Shown here: piece by piece, positions 42,138-51,488 of the stretch | Layout of the letters: each line of letters starts with the position of its first letter | Numbering within the stretch: the stretch's first letter is position 1 | From: JAUIET01 sp039111475 | Lineage (GTDB): Bacteria; Pseudomonadota; Gammaproteobacteria; Pseudomonadales; JAUIET01 | Reading direction: 5' to 3' | Length of the DNA: 64,000 nucleotides | NCBI GenBank assembly: GCA_039111475.1 | Contig: JBCCIP010000005.1 | Location: 1-64,000, forward strand | Made by a program: the position numbers and the translations under genes | The notes under the pieces: model-generated | What the model saw: the letters and a program-made list of their open reading frames with translations, nothing else | The model's database searches: none | Told to the model about the DNA's origin: nothing

Positions 42138-42962
42138 ATGTTAAGAAAATGTCTTTTTCCAGTTGCAGGCTATGGCACGCGTTTCCTACCAGCTACTAAA
42201 TCAATGCCAAAAGAAATGTTGCCAGTGGTCAACAAACCATTGGTTCAATATGGGGTTGAGGAAGCAATAGACGCAGGTCTTACAGAAATTGGGTTTGTTA
42301 CGGGTCGCGGTAAGCGTGCCATCGCCGATCATTTTGACACAAGCTATGAGCTTGAGCACCAGATCAGTGGTACCTCAAAAGAAAAGCACCTGACGAGCAT
42401 ACGAAAGGTGTTGGATGTAGGTACATTCTCCTCTACTCGACAGCGTGAAATGCGCGGTCTAGGGCATGCAATTCTCACAGGTGAGACCTTGGTTGGTAAC
42501 GAAGCCTTCGGTGTGATTCTCTCGGATGATTTATGTTTCAATCCAGACCATGGTGTTATGGCGCAAATGGTCGACCTATATCGACAGTTTCGGTGCAGCA
42601 TCGTTGCAATCGAAGAAGTACCCGAAAATGAAACAGACAAGTACGGGGTGATTGCGGGCGATATAATTAAAGACGATCTATATACAGTGACGGATATGGT
42701 TGAAAAGCCATCACCGGACAAAGCGCCCAGTAACTTGGCAATTATCGGTCGGTATATTCTCACTCCCGACATATTCGATATTCTTCGTGATATGCCACCA
42801 GGAAAAAACAACGAAGTTCAAATTACGGATGCATTGTTGGTTCAGGCCAAGCGAGGTTGTGTGATGGCCTATAAGTTCAAAGGCAAGCGGTTCGATTGTG
42901 GCAGTGTTCCCGGCTTCGTTGATGCCACCAATTACTATTATGAAAACGTATACGAGGAATAA
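42138..42962 (+). CDS. galU: UTP-glucose-1-phosphate uridylyltransferase
   Basis: GalU makes UDP-glucose, the source of glucose and UDP-uronic acids in polysaccharides. The 274-aa product (E. coli 302) starts MLRKCLFPVAGYGTRFLPATKS and has KEMLPVVNKPLVQYGVEEA and GSVPGFVDATNYYY near the end. The short form is common in gammaproteobacteria. It is 31 bp after manC. Confidence 0.96.
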   Translation: MLRKCLFPVAGYGTRFLPATKSMPKEMLPVVNKPLVQYGVEEAIDAGLTEIGFVTGRGKRAIADHFDTSYELEHQISGTSKEKHLTSIRKVLDVGTFSSTRQREMRGLGHAILTGETLVGNEAFGVILSDDLCFNPDHGVMAQMVDLYRQFRCSIVAIEEVPENETDKYGVIAGDIIKDDLYTVTDMVEKPSPDKAPSNLAIIGRYILTPDIFDILRDMPPGKNNEVQITDALLVQAKRGCVMAYKFKGKRFDCGSVPGFVDATNYYYENVYEE

Positions 42963-42969
42963 GTAGACG

Positions 42970-44319
42970 ATGCAAGAGCTTACTTGCTTTAAGGCATACG
43001 ACGTTCGCGGCCAGGTGCCATCTGAATTGAATGAAGATGTTGCTTATCGCATTGGGCGTGCTTACGCCGATGTCGTACATCCTAAGAAGGTTGTTGTGGG
43101 CTATGATATTCGGCTTACCAGCCCGGCCATGAGAACCGCCTTAGCAAACGGTCTGTTAGACGCTGGTGTTGATGTAGATGACATCGGGCTATGTGGCACT
43201 GAGCAGGTATATCATGCAACGTTTGCTGGTGGCTACGACGGTGGAATTGCGGTCACAGCAAGTCACAACCCAAAAGATTACAATGGAATGAAGTTCGTCC
43301 GAGAGGATTCGCGCCCGATCAGTGGAGACACTGGCTTGTTTGATATCAAAGCACTGGCGGAGGCGCAGAATTTTTCGCCCGTAGCCGAGGCCCGTGGACA
43401 ACTCACTCGCGTTGATTTTAGGGCCAAATATACAGAGCACCTGTTGTCTTATATTGATGTTGCTCAGCTGAAACCGCTGCGCGTAGTGGTCAATGCTGGG
43501 AATGGAGGCGCCGGCTTAGCACTTGATCTACTAGAAGAACATTTGCCCGTCGAGTTTATAAAAGTTCACCACGAACCAAACGGGGATTTTCCTAACGGGG
43601 TTCCAAATCCCATACTGGAAGACAACCGGCAGCCTACAATCGACGCGATTAAATCGCACAATGCTGATTTGGGATTGGCTTGGGACGGCGATTTTGACAG
43701 GTGTTTTTTCTTTGATGAAAACGCAAGGTTTATCGAGGGCTACTACATAGTTGGTATGCTGGCAGATGCATTTCTTAGCGACGGAAGTAAGTCGAGAGTT
43801 GTACATGACCCCAGGCTTACCTGGAATACGATCGAGCTTGCCGAGCAGCACGGTGGCACGGCAGTGCAGAGCAAAACCGGACACGCGTTCATTAAAGAGC
43901 GTATGCGAGAAGAAGACGCTGTGTACGGCGGTGAAATGAGTGCGCATCATTATTTTCGTGATTTCGCCTACTGTGACAGCGGCATGATTCCTTGGCTATT
44001 GGTTTTTGAGCAACTGTGTGTGACTGGAAAGCAGCTGAGTGAATGGGTGGATGAACGCATGGCTGCCTACCCGGTTAGTGGGGAAATTAATCGTACGATA
44101 GAAGACCCCGCTTCACTGCTAGCGAGCGTCGAGGAAATTTACGGGGCGAACGCACTCTCGGTTGAGCACGTGGATGGCTTAAGTGTGGAATTTGCCGAAT
44201 GGCGTTTCAATCTGAGAATGTCGAATACCGAACCGGTGGTTCGACTAAATGTTGAAACACGCGGCGATCAACAGTTAATGGAAGAAAAGCGTGACGAGCT
44301 GCTTGCGCTTATGAATTAG
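42970..44319 (+). CDS. manB: phosphomannomutase (ManB/CpsG type)
   Basis: The enzyme interconverts mannose-6-P and mannose-1-P for GDP-mannose (and may act on glucose phosphates). The 449-aa product (E. coli CpsG 456) has the phosphoserine loop TASHNPKDYNGMK with Ser98, the metal motif DGDFDR at 239-244, and the substrate motif GEMSAHHYFRDFAYCDSG. It begins 7 bp after galU. Confidence 0.95.
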   Translation: MQELTCFKAYDVRGQVPSELNEDVAYRIGRAYADVVHPKKVVVGYDIRLTSPAMRTALANGLLDAGVDVDDIGLCGTEQVYHATFAGGYDGGIAVTASHNPKDYNGMKFVREDSRPISGDTGLFDIKALAEAQNFSPVAEARGQLTRVDFRAKYTEHLLSYIDVAQLKPLRVVVNAGNGGAGLALDLLEEHLPVEFIKVHHEPNGDFPNGVPNPILEDNRQPTIDAIKSHNADLGLAWDGDFDRCFFFDENARFIEGYYIVGMLADAFLSDGSKSRVVHDPRLTWNTIELAEQHGGTAVQSKTGHAFIKERMREEDAVYGGEMSAHHYFRDFAYCDSGMIPWLLVFEQLCVTGKQLSEWVDERMAAYPVSGEINRTIEDPASLLASVEEIYGANALSVEHVDGLSVEFAEWRFNLRMSNTEPVVRLNVETRGDQQLMEEKRDELLALMN

Positions 44320-44357
44320 GATTCCAGCATAGACGGGCCGTGTCTGCTCGTCATGGC

Positions 44358-45368
44358 CTAACTAATGTCATAAAAATCTTTATACCAATTAACAAAATTG
44401 GCCACGCCCGTTTCAATGGGCGTAGTCGGTCGATAGTCGACATCATCCACTAAAGCATCTACGTCCGCATAGGTATCAGGCACATCGCCAGGCTGCAATG
44501 GTAAGAGATTTTTCTCGGCCTTCTTGCCTAGGCATTCTTCAAGCACTTCTATATACCTGAGCAATTCCACAGGGTTATTTGAACCAATATTGTATATACG
44601 ATAAGGGCTCTGAGATGTGGCAGGGTCAGGTGAGTCACCGCTCCATTCGGAATTTTCAGCGGCTACATTATCCAGGGTTCGGATAACGCCTTCTACAATG
44701 TCGTCAATATAAGTGAAGTCTCTGCGGTGGTTTCCATAGTTGAATACATCAATAGGTTCGCCCTCCAAGATCTTCTTTGTGAAGATGAATAAGGCCATAT
44801 CCGGTCTACCCCAAGGGCCATATACGGTGAAGAATCTGAGACCTGTAGTGGGTAGTTGAAACAAATGGCTATAAGTGTGAGCCATTAGTTCATTGGCTTT
44901 CTTGCTCGCTGCGTACAAACTCACCGGGTGGTCTACGTTATTGTGCACTGAAAAAGGCATGGCAGTATTGGCACCGTACACCGAACTGCTGGAGGCATAG
45001 ACCAGGTTTTCCACTTTATGTTGGCGACAACCCTCCAGTATGTTGAGGAAACCCTGTATGTTCGCATCTATATAGGCGTGCGGATTAATCAGTGAATAAC
45101 GAACACCGGCTTGTGCGGCAAGGTTTACCACGCGCTGTGGCTGATGCTGCTCGAAGAGCTTAGCCATACCTTCTTTATCTTCAATACTGAGGCGCACGTC
45201 TGTGAATCGGTCAAAGGATTGACAACGCGCAAGGCGTGCCTCTTTGAGGCTAACGTCGTAATAGTCGTTAAGATTGTCGACGCCAATCACCTCGTCGCCG
45301 CGCTGGAGAAGTTTGATCGCGAGATTCGATCCAATAAAACCGGCGGTTCCAGTAACGAGAATTTTCAT
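44358..45368 (-). CDS. NAD-dependent epimerase, UDP-glucuronate 4-epimerase-like
   Basis: A 336-aa extended short-chain dehydrogenase. It has the NAD motif TGTAGFIGS at 6-14, DNLNDYYDVSLKEARL typical of UDP-glucuronate 4-epimerases (making UDP-galacturonate), the YAASK catalytic pair (Y152, K156), and RDFTYIDDIVEGV. Family likeness is to LpsL/Cap1J-type enzymes rather than GalE. No UDP-glucose 6-dehydrogenase is in the window, so its UDP-GlcA source would lie elsewhere, or its substrate differs. It is 46 bp downstream of the dehydrogenase. Confidence 0.85.
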   Translation of the reverse strand: MKILVTGTAGFIGSNLAIKLLQRGDEVIGVDNLNDYYDVSLKEARLARCQSFDRFTDVRLSIEDKEGMAKLFEQHQPQRVVNLAAQAGVRYSLINPHAYIDANIQGFLNILEGCRQHKVENLVYASSSSVYGANTAMPFSVHNNVDHPVSLYAASKKANELMAHTYSHLFQLPTTGLRFFTVYGPWGRPDMALFIFTKKILEGEPIDVFNYGNHRRDFTYIDDIVEGVIRTLDNVAAENSEWSGDSPDPATSQSPYRIYNIGSNNPVELLRYIEVLEECLGKKAEKNLLPLQPGDVPDTYADVDALVDDVDYRPTTPIETGVANFVNWYKDFYDIS

Positions 45369-45414
45369 CTATTGCCCTTGTGTCAGAAATACTTCCGCTC
45401 GTGTTTGATTTCTT

Positions 45415-46686
45415 CTAAAGACGACCATCGACACCGTCTTTTGGCAACAAGTATTTAACGTCATACAATACGTGTTCCCCAAACCCAAACTTACGAATTC
45501 CTTCAACACCGAGTTGTTCAAACTCATTGTGTCTTACGCATAGGATAATGGCGTTGTAGTGATTTTCCCTGGGCTTATCCACCATACTGATGCCATAGCT
45601 GCGTTCAGCTTCATCGGGGTCAACCCATGGATCATACACATCGACATGAGAGTTGTAGCTCCCCAGAGCGTCAATTATATCCACCACCCTGGTGTTTCTC
45701 AGGTCTGGGCAATTTTCTTTAAACGCGAGACCCAGAATCAAAATTCGTGAGTCCACTACATGAATGCGCTTTTTTGTCATCAATTTCACTACGCTGTCGG
45801 CGACGTGTTCGCCCATACCATCGTTAATGCGGCGTCCGGACAGAATGACTTCCGGGTGATAGCCAATTTCCTGTGCCTTGTGAGTCAGGTAGTAGGGATC
45901 AACACCGATACAATGCCCGCCGACCAGTCCAGGCCTGAAGGGTAGAAAATTCCATTTACTGCCGGCGGCCTCAAGTACTTCCAGGGTATCAATTTCCAAC
46001 CGACCGAATATAAGCGAGAGCTCATTGATCAGTGCAATATTGACATCGCGCTGGGTGTTCTCAATCACTTTTGCCGCTTCGGCAACGCGAATACTACTCG
46101 CCCTATGTGTGCCCACTGTGATGACTTTGCGATACAAATCGTCAATTTTGTCTGCTATCTCGGGTGTGGAGCCAGACGTTACCTTCACGATGTTGTTCAG
46201 GCGGTGTTCCTTGTCGCCTGGGTTAATTCTCTCAGGAGAATAACCGGCATAAAAATCAATGTTGTATTCCAGTCCTGAGACCTGCTCTACAATCGGCAAG
46301 CATGCTTCCTCAGTACATCCGGGGTATACGGTGGATTCGTAAATGACGATATCGCCCTTATTAATCACGCTGCCGATCATCTCGCTGGCGGATTCCAATG
46401 GCCTGAGATTGGGGCGGTGGTGTTTATCGATTGGGGTTGGCACTGTCACAATATAAATATTGCAATCGCGCAGTTCCTCAGCGTCTTCTGAAAACTGCAG
46501 CATTTTCGTGTCCAATAGCTCTTCGGACTCTATTTCCAGCGTACTGTCCACACCGTTTTTGAGCTCAGAAATCCTGGAGCTATTTATATCGTAACCCACA
46601 GTCGGCATTACCCGACCAAATTCTACTGCCAACGGCAGGCCAACATAACCGAGTCCTATGATTGCTATCTTGTCGGGCGTAGTCAA
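45415..46686 (-). CDS. UDP-N-acetylhexosamine 6-dehydrogenase, TviB/WbpO family
   Basis: A 423-aa nucleotide-sugar dehydrogenase that oxidises C6 of a UDP-HexNAc to a uronic acid. IAIIGLGYVGLPLAVEFG is the NAD motif, NTQRDVNIALINELSLI and RPGLVGGHCIGVDPYYLTHK carry the substrate region with catalytic Cys259, and GRRINDGMG follows. The pattern matches TviB/WbpO (UDP-GlcNAc/GalNAc dehydrogenases) better than Ugd (UDP-Glc). The start is TTG with AAGGA 7 bp upstream. The precise substrate is not proven. Confidence 0.85.
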   Translation of the reverse strand: MTTPDKIAIIGLGYVGLPLAVEFGRVMPTVGYDINSSRISELKNGVDSTLEIESEELLDTKMLQFSEDAEELRDCNIYIVTVPTPIDKHHRPNLRPLESASEMIGSVINKGDIVIYESTVYPGCTEEACLPIVEQVSGLEYNIDFYAGYSPERINPGDKEHRLNNIVKVTSGSTPEIADKIDDLYRKVITVGTHRASSIRVAEAAKVIENTQRDVNIALINELSLIFGRLEIDTLEVLEAAGSKWNFLPFRPGLVGGHCIGVDPYYLTHKAQEIGYHPEVILSGRRINDGMGEHVADSVVKLMTKKRIHVVDSRILILGLAFKENCPDLRNTRVVDIIDALGSYNSHVDVYDPWVDPDEAERSYGISMVDKPRENHYNAIILCVRHNEFEQLGVEGIRKFGFGEHVLYDVKYLLPKDGVDGRL

Positions 46687-46733
46687 AGTGATGTCCTTGA
46701 TTCTCTGGTCTTTCAGCGAGTGCTTATCGCCTA

Positions 46734-46739
46734 ATTATA
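46734..46739 (-). promoter_or_regulatory. minus-strand -10 hexamer in the divergent spacer
   Basis: The minus strand reads TATAAT here, about 48 bp upstream of the TTG of the dehydrogenase gene. No good -35 is seen 15-18 bp before it. A candidate -10 only. Confidence 0.35.
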
Positions 46740-46838
46740 GACAAGCTGCGCGAAAAGAATACCGCAGATGAGTTGAGTGCCTTTTAGGTCTTTTAACAAA
46801 TCTAAAGCCAGACCAGTGTTATTCTGATGTTTCACACC

Positions 46839-46844
46839 TATAAT
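46839..46844 (+). promoter_or_regulatory. plus-strand -10 hexamer before the sugar transferase gene
   Basis: A perfect TATAAT lies 58 bp before the ATG. The -35 region (TGTTAT) is poor. Together with the TATAAT at 46734-46739 it makes a plausible divergent promoter pair in the 216-bp spacer. Confidence 0.45.
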
Positions 46845-46902
46845 CTAGGAAGTCTGCAACAGGCTTCTTCAGCACTTATAGGACAGGAACTAATCAACCT
46901 GA

Positions 46903-48324
46903 ATGGCGTATATAAGACTGTTCAATCATTCCTTTCGCTTGCCGCCCGTGTTGGTGTTGTTGAGCGAATGGCTGCTGCTTGTTATTTCGGCGTATCTGGG
47001 GATTTGGCTTCGTTTTGGTGGCATCGAAAACCTGGGCGACGAGTTGACCGGCAACATCGCTCTTAAGGTATTCACTTTTGCGTTTGTGCTGTCAATTTGT
47101 ACGCACGCGATGCGAGTTTACGAATCGGGCTTGAGCGAGGGTCACACGGGCATCTTGTTGCGCACATTAGTCAGCTATTCCTTGCTTGGCTGTTCTGCAT
47201 TAACAATCATCTATTACATGATGCCGTCTTTGTATCTCGGCCGTGGAGTGTTGGCCATCTCAGTGGCCGTTGCGATGGTACTGGTATCCATTTTCAGGTT
47301 TTTATATTTTCTGGGCATGGGTGATGCGAGGTTCAAACGGAATGTGCTGGTACTTGGGGCTGGCGAACGTGCGCAACGAATAGAAAACCGGGTTTTCCAA
47401 CCAGATTTCCAGGGCAATATATCCATCGTTGGTTTTGTGCCCGTCAACACCACAGATCCGATGGTGAAACAAGAGCACCTGTTGGTTGATAGTCGTTCAC
47501 TGGCAAAGCTGACTCTGGATTACGAAATTGATGAAATTGTCGTCGCATTGGATGGCAGACGGCAAAGTGATGCTGGCTATTTCCCGGAAGCAGAACTGCT
47601 TGAATGCAAAATGAGCGGTATCAGCGTTTTGGAAGCCATGGCATTTTATGAGAGGGAGCTGCAATACGTTGAGCTGAGTGAGCTGCGCGCAAGCTGGATG
47701 ATTTATTCCGAAGGTTTCAACTTCAATATATTGCGCGATCTGCTGAAGCGTTTGTTCGACATAATAGTTTCTCTGGTTTTATTGCTGGTAACTTGGCCGG
47801 TCATTGTCATTGCCGCGATTGCAATAAAAATTGAAGAAGGCCCGAGAGCTCCCATTTTGTTCCGGCAAACTCGTGTTGGAGAGCGTGGTAAGCAGTTTGA
47901 GCTTCTCAAAATGAGAAGCATGGTGACAAATGCAGAGCAAGACGGCGAAGCAAAGTGGGCGGAGCCTAACGATTCCAGAGTGACGAAAGTTGGCGCCATT
48001 ATTCGAAATACTCGAGTTGATGAGCTGCCGCAAATTTACAATGTGCTTCGCGGTGAAATGAGTTTTATAGGGCCGCGTCCAGAGCGCCCAGAATTCATAG
48101 TCACTTTTTCTGATCAAATTCCATTCTATGATTGCAGGCATTACGTGAAACCTGGCCTCATGGGTTGGGCTCAGTTGTGCTATCCATATGGTGCATCCAC
48201 TGAGGATGCGGAAAACAAGTTACGCTATGATCTTTATTACGTTAAGAACCACGGTTTGATGTTGGACTTGCGTATTTTGGTGCAAACGATTGAGGTTGTG
48301 CTGATAGGCAAAGGTGTTCGATAA
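46903..48324 (+). CDS. undecaprenyl-phosphate sugar phosphotransferase (EpsB-type, PEP-CTERM-associated family)
   Basis: The initiating enzyme: it transfers a sugar-1-phosphate to undecaprenyl phosphate at the inner membrane. The 473-aa product starts MAYIRLFNHSFRLPPVLVLL; an N-terminal domain with about four hydrophobic helices (16-36, 53-69, 87-105, 110-133) is followed by a CoA-binding-like domain (about 145-260) and a C-terminal bacterial sugar transferase domain with KRLFDIIVSLVLLL, RQTRVGERGKQFELLKMRSM, and GEMSFIGPRPERPEF. The N-terminus matches the exosortase-associated EpsB subfamily. The RBS is weak. Confidence 0.9.
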   Translation: MAYIRLFNHSFRLPPVLVLLSEWLLLVISAYLGIWLRFGGIENLGDELTGNIALKVFTFAFVLSICTHAMRVYESGLSEGHTGILLRTLVSYSLLGCSALTIIYYMMPSLYLGRGVLAISVAVAMVLVSIFRFLYFLGMGDARFKRNVLVLGAGERAQRIENRVFQPDFQGNISIVGFVPVNTTDPMVKQEHLLVDSRSLAKLTLDYEIDEIVVALDGRRQSDAGYFPEAELLECKMSGISVLEAMAFYERELQYVELSELRASWMIYSEGFNFNILRDLLKRLFDIIVSLVLLLVTWPVIVIAAIAIKIEEGPRAPILFRQTRVGERGKQFELLKMRSMVTNAEQDGEAKWAEPNDSRVTKVGAIIRNTRVDELPQIYNVLRGEMSFIGPRPERPEFIVTFSDQIPFYDCRHYVKPGLMGWAQLCYPYGASTEDAENKLRYDLYYVKNHGLMLDLRILVQTIEVVLIGKGVR

Positions 48325-48469
48325 ATACGCAGACAAAAAGTGCGCATTAATTTTGCACGAATACGCAGCTGTATGAACGAAATACTGGTCACTTTCCAAC
48401 CCCAATAATACGGGCAAACTCGCTTTGCTTGTCTATACTGATGTAAGTGAACAACTTTGAGACCATTGA

Positions 48470-49081
48470 ATGAACATCCGTTTACTGTTAGCTATTCTTC
48501 CTTTTTTCTTAATCTCCTGCGGGGGGCAGCAGGAAATTGTTGATGTCCCAGTAGAAGGTTTTAACTACTCGGAAGAGGAATATTTGATTGGTGTTGGCGA
48601 TCAGCTGGACATTAGCGTCTGGAGAAATCCGGATTTGTCCGCGAAAGCGCCAGTCCGTCCCGATGGTCGAATTTCTGCGCCACTCGTGGGCGACATAGAA
48701 GCCGCTGGACTGACGCCTGAGACACTGGCTGAAGTTGTTAGTGAAAAATTGAGTCAATACATCAGAAACCCAAAGGTGACGGTCGTTGTCACCAATCCAA
48801 GTAGTTCCGATTATCAACAACGTGTGCGAATAACTGGCGCCGTTGAAGACCCTGTGTCTTTGCCTTTTCGAGACGGTATGACAGTGCTTGATATAGTGCT
48901 AGAAGCGGGAGGCACCACACAATTTGCAGTGCCAAATAAAACCAAGCTGTTTAGGAAAGTAAATGGTGAGACGAAAGTCTATCCAATATACTTGGACGAT
49001 ATTTTAAAGAAAGGTCGGGTAAGTACCAATTACCCACTGAGCCCTTCCGATATTATAACTGTTCCAGAGCGCGCGCTTTGA
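48470..49081 (+). CDS. short polysaccharide export lipoprotein (Wza-like OPX protein)
   Basis: A 203-aa outer-membrane lipoprotein with signal peptide and lipobox LISC at 14-17 (Cys17, followed by Gly, so sorted to the outer membrane). It has the polysaccharide-export domain (YLIGVGDQLDISVWRNPDLS) and one SLBB-like domain (RVRITGAVEDPVSLPFRDGM), ending PSDIITVPERAL. It is much shorter than Wza (379 aa) and lacks the C-terminal amphipathic helix that crosses the outer membrane, so it probably needs a separate pore. Preceded by a 145-bp spacer with two copies of AATACGCAG (48324-48332, 48360-48368). Confidence 0.92.
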   Translation: MNIRLLLAILPFFLISCGGQQEIVDVPVEGFNYSEEEYLIGVGDQLDISVWRNPDLSAKAPVRPDGRISAPLVGDIEAAGLTPETLAEVVSEKLSQYIRNPKVTVVVTNPSSSDYQQRVRITGAVEDPVSLPFRDGMTVLDIVLEAGGTTQFAVPNKTKLFRKVNGETKVYPIYLDDILKKGRVSTNYPLSPSDIITVPERAL

Positions 49082-49133
49082 TCGTTATCAACGCCTTTAG
49101 TTTTACGATGCTGATTTAGAAGTTGGGCAACTA

Positions 49134-50648
49134 ATGCACTCAAACGTAATTGAAGATCGTGTTAAAGCGGTACTGAGAGAATTGCATCTCAGGAAAACCG
49201 TTATATGCATTGTCGCGACAATCATTAGTTTGGTTGTGTTGGTGATCGGTATTTTCATTCCAAAGCAGTACGAGACATCCGCAGTTTTGTTTGCCGATTT
49301 CAAGAACGTGATTAAGCCCTTGTTGGAAAATCAAACGTCAATGACCGAGATTAATCAGGCTCAAGTTGCGAAGAAGGCGATTGGCACTCGCAGAGTAATG
49401 GAAGAGGTGGCCAAAACGGCCGGGATTATTACCGACGATCAATCTCCGTTTGCGCAGGCGCGTATATTGGCCCAGCTTCGTGAAAAAGTACAAATAGAAA
49501 GCAAAGGCTCAAGTTATCTGGAAATTTCGTTTAAGCATCATAGTCAAGACACCTCCTTTCAGGTGGTTGATGAACTGGTTAGAGTGTTCATTCGTGAGAG
49601 TGCTGAAGCAAAACGCAGGGAAAGTAGTGAGGCGTTCAACTTCATTGAAGGCCAGGTAAAAGAGTACAAAAAACAGTTATTGCTGGCTGAAGGCAAGCTA
49701 AAGGATTTCCAAATAGCGAACAAAGATGGTACGCGCGAGACCGTAGAGGCCCAAATCTCTAAATTACGTGCCGACATTGAGAAGCTGAAGCTGGATATTG
49801 ATGATGCGCGCACCAGAAAGAGATCAATTGCACGCCAGCTTGATGCTGAGGGTAAATACGTTGCTCGACGTCATAAGTCAGATGAGGTACGTGAACGTTT
49901 GGGCGATGCAAAGCGTAGACTTGATGCTCTGCTGCTTACCTACACTGATACACACCCAGACGTATTAAGTCTGCAGACCCAGATAAGCGAGATGGAAAGC
50001 TCCCTATTAGAGAATGAAGTGCAAGGACTTTCTACCTTAAGTTCGTCAAATGGCAAGCAGTCCTTGGTCAACCCGTTATATGAAGAGCTTAGAAAGCAGT
50101 TTGCAGAAGCTGAAGTGGATTTAAAGGCGGCCGATCGCAGGAAAAACGCAACAGAACGCCTTTTGCAAGAAGAATACAATAGGCTAGAGCGCATAGTGGG
50201 TCGTGGAACCGAGCTCCAGGAGTTAAGTAGAGATTATGATGTCACAAAAAAGATATATGAGGATTTGCTGAACAAAAAGGAACAGGCAAGAATGTCAATG
50301 ACCCTGGATTTGGCTGGTCAAGGGGTATCGTACAAGGTACAGGCGCCGGCGGAATATCCGCTTCTGCCATCGGGACTGCGATTAGTTCACTTTCTGTTTC
50401 TTGGGCCAATAATAGGCTTATTGATTCCAATGGGATTGTTGTATGTATTTATCGAGATCGATCCTAGAATACGCATTGCCGGTGCAATTGAAGAAAAGCT
50501 CAAGCTACCATTGCTGGCTGTGATACCGCACGTTAACACGCCTATAAAACATCGAATTATTCGACCCGACGTAATACCGTTGATAGCTATGGTCTTGCTA
50601 GTAATAGTCGCTTACGTTTCGACAGCAATTTACTTTCTTGTCAGCTAA
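49134..50648 (+). CDS. polysaccharide chain-length determinant (Wzz/Wzc-type co-polymerase)
   Basis: A 504-aa inner-membrane protein that controls chain length and couples polymerisation with export. It has a TM helix at about 22-42 (TVICIVATIISLVVLVIGIF), a periplasmic Wzz domain, a long coiled coil (about 165-230 and 270-385), a second TM at about 424-448, and a third near the C-terminus (480-503). There is no kinase domain; the ATPase is the separate next gene. The pattern fits the PEP-CTERM chain-length family. It is 52 bp after the OPX gene. Confidence 0.9.
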   Translation: MHSNVIEDRVKAVLRELHLRKTVICIVATIISLVVLVIGIFIPKQYETSAVLFADFKNVIKPLLENQTSMTEINQAQVAKKAIGTRRVMEEVAKTAGIITDDQSPFAQARILAQLREKVQIESKGSSYLEISFKHHSQDTSFQVVDELVRVFIRESAEAKRRESSEAFNFIEGQVKEYKKQLLLAEGKLKDFQIANKDGTRETVEAQISKLRADIEKLKLDIDDARTRKRSIARQLDAEGKYVARRHKSDEVRERLGDAKRRLDALLLTYTDTHPDVLSLQTQISEMESSLLENEVQGLSTLSSSNGKQSLVNPLYEELRKQFAEAEVDLKAADRRKNATERLLQEEYNRLERIVGRGTELQELSRDYDVTKKIYEDLLNKKEQARMSMTLDLAGQGVSYKVQAPAEYPLLPSGLRLVHFLFLGPIIGLLIPMGLLYVFIEIDPRIRIAGAIEEKLKLPLLAVIPHVNTPIKHRIIRPDVIPLIAMVLLVIVAYVSTAIYFLVS

Positions 50649-50666
50649 CGAATTAGATTAATTGTA

Positions 50667-51413
50667 ATGGAATCAAATAAGAGAGTAACTCAAGGCAATC
50701 TGGTCGCTGTTGATCGAAGTAATCCGCCGATGCCCGATGAGTCGATCAAGAAGATGGCAGAGATAAGAAGTCTCGACCAGAATGATCTTCAGCGACAAAA
50801 AATTATTTATGCTGGTACAACCGATCGTGCCCTGCTGGATGCATTCAGAAGCCTGCGCACACGCTTGGTGCAGCAGAGCAAGGGAAAGAATTTTGTAGTT
50901 CTTGTGTCGTCCGCCGCCAGGCGTGGTGGTGGGAGTTTTGTTAGTCTTAACCTCGCAGCCGCGTTTGCGCTTGATTCAAGCAAAACTTCCTTGATAGTAG
51001 ATTGCAATATTCTTGATCCGCACTTGGACTCTATGCTCAGTATTCCGCCTGATTATGGTCTAACTGATTATCTACTGAAGCCAGATATTTCGATGGATGA
51101 CATTATCTACTCATCAGGAATCCCTAGACTTCGTATTATTCCAGCAGGTGCCAGATCGGAATTGGGTGCGGAGCTATTTTCATCTGGAAGAATGGCCAAT
51201 CTCGTGAGAGGGCTACAGGAACGTTATGAAGACCGTTTTATCATTCTTGATGCGCCATCAATAGACGCAAATGCTGAAATCAGAATTCTCTCCGAGCATT
51301 GCGACCAATCTTTGTTGGTAGTACCTTATGGCCGAGTTACTCAGGCTCAGATCCTCGGTGGCATTGAGGTACTGGGCGTTGACAAATTTTCCGGTGTTAT
51401 ATTCAACGACTAG
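50667..51413 (+). CDS. CpsD/Wzc-like ParA-fold ATPase with degenerate P-loop
   Basis: A 248-aa protein of the bacterial tyrosine-kinase (BY-kinase) fold, normally the partner of the chain-length protein. FRSLRTRLVQQ (60-70) and a ParA-like core are seen, with Walker A' SLIVDCNILDP at 108-118 and Walker B FIILDAPS at 191-198. The Walker A, usually GEGKT/S, reads AARRGGGSFVSLNLA at 83-97, with the catalytic lysine replaced. The C-terminus ends IFND with no tyrosine cluster. It is therefore probably a pseudokinase or an altered regulator. It starts 18 bp after the chain-length gene. Confidence 0.82.
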   Translation: MESNKRVTQGNLVAVDRSNPPMPDESIKKMAEIRSLDQNDLQRQKIIYAGTTDRALLDAFRSLRTRLVQQSKGKNFVVLVSSAARRGGGSFVSLNLAAAFALDSSKTSLIVDCNILDPHLDSMLSIPPDYGLTDYLLKPDISMDDIIYSSGIPRLRIIPAGARSELGAELFSSGRMANLVRGLQERYEDRFIILDAPSIDANAEIRILSEHCDQSLLVVPYGRVTQAQILGGIEVLGVDKFSGVIFND

Positions 51414-51488
51414 CAAGCAGTCAGGGTGAGTTGGTCGCCTAACTGTCGCCTTTTGCCATATTGGACAAGGAGATAAGTGGTTAGTGGC

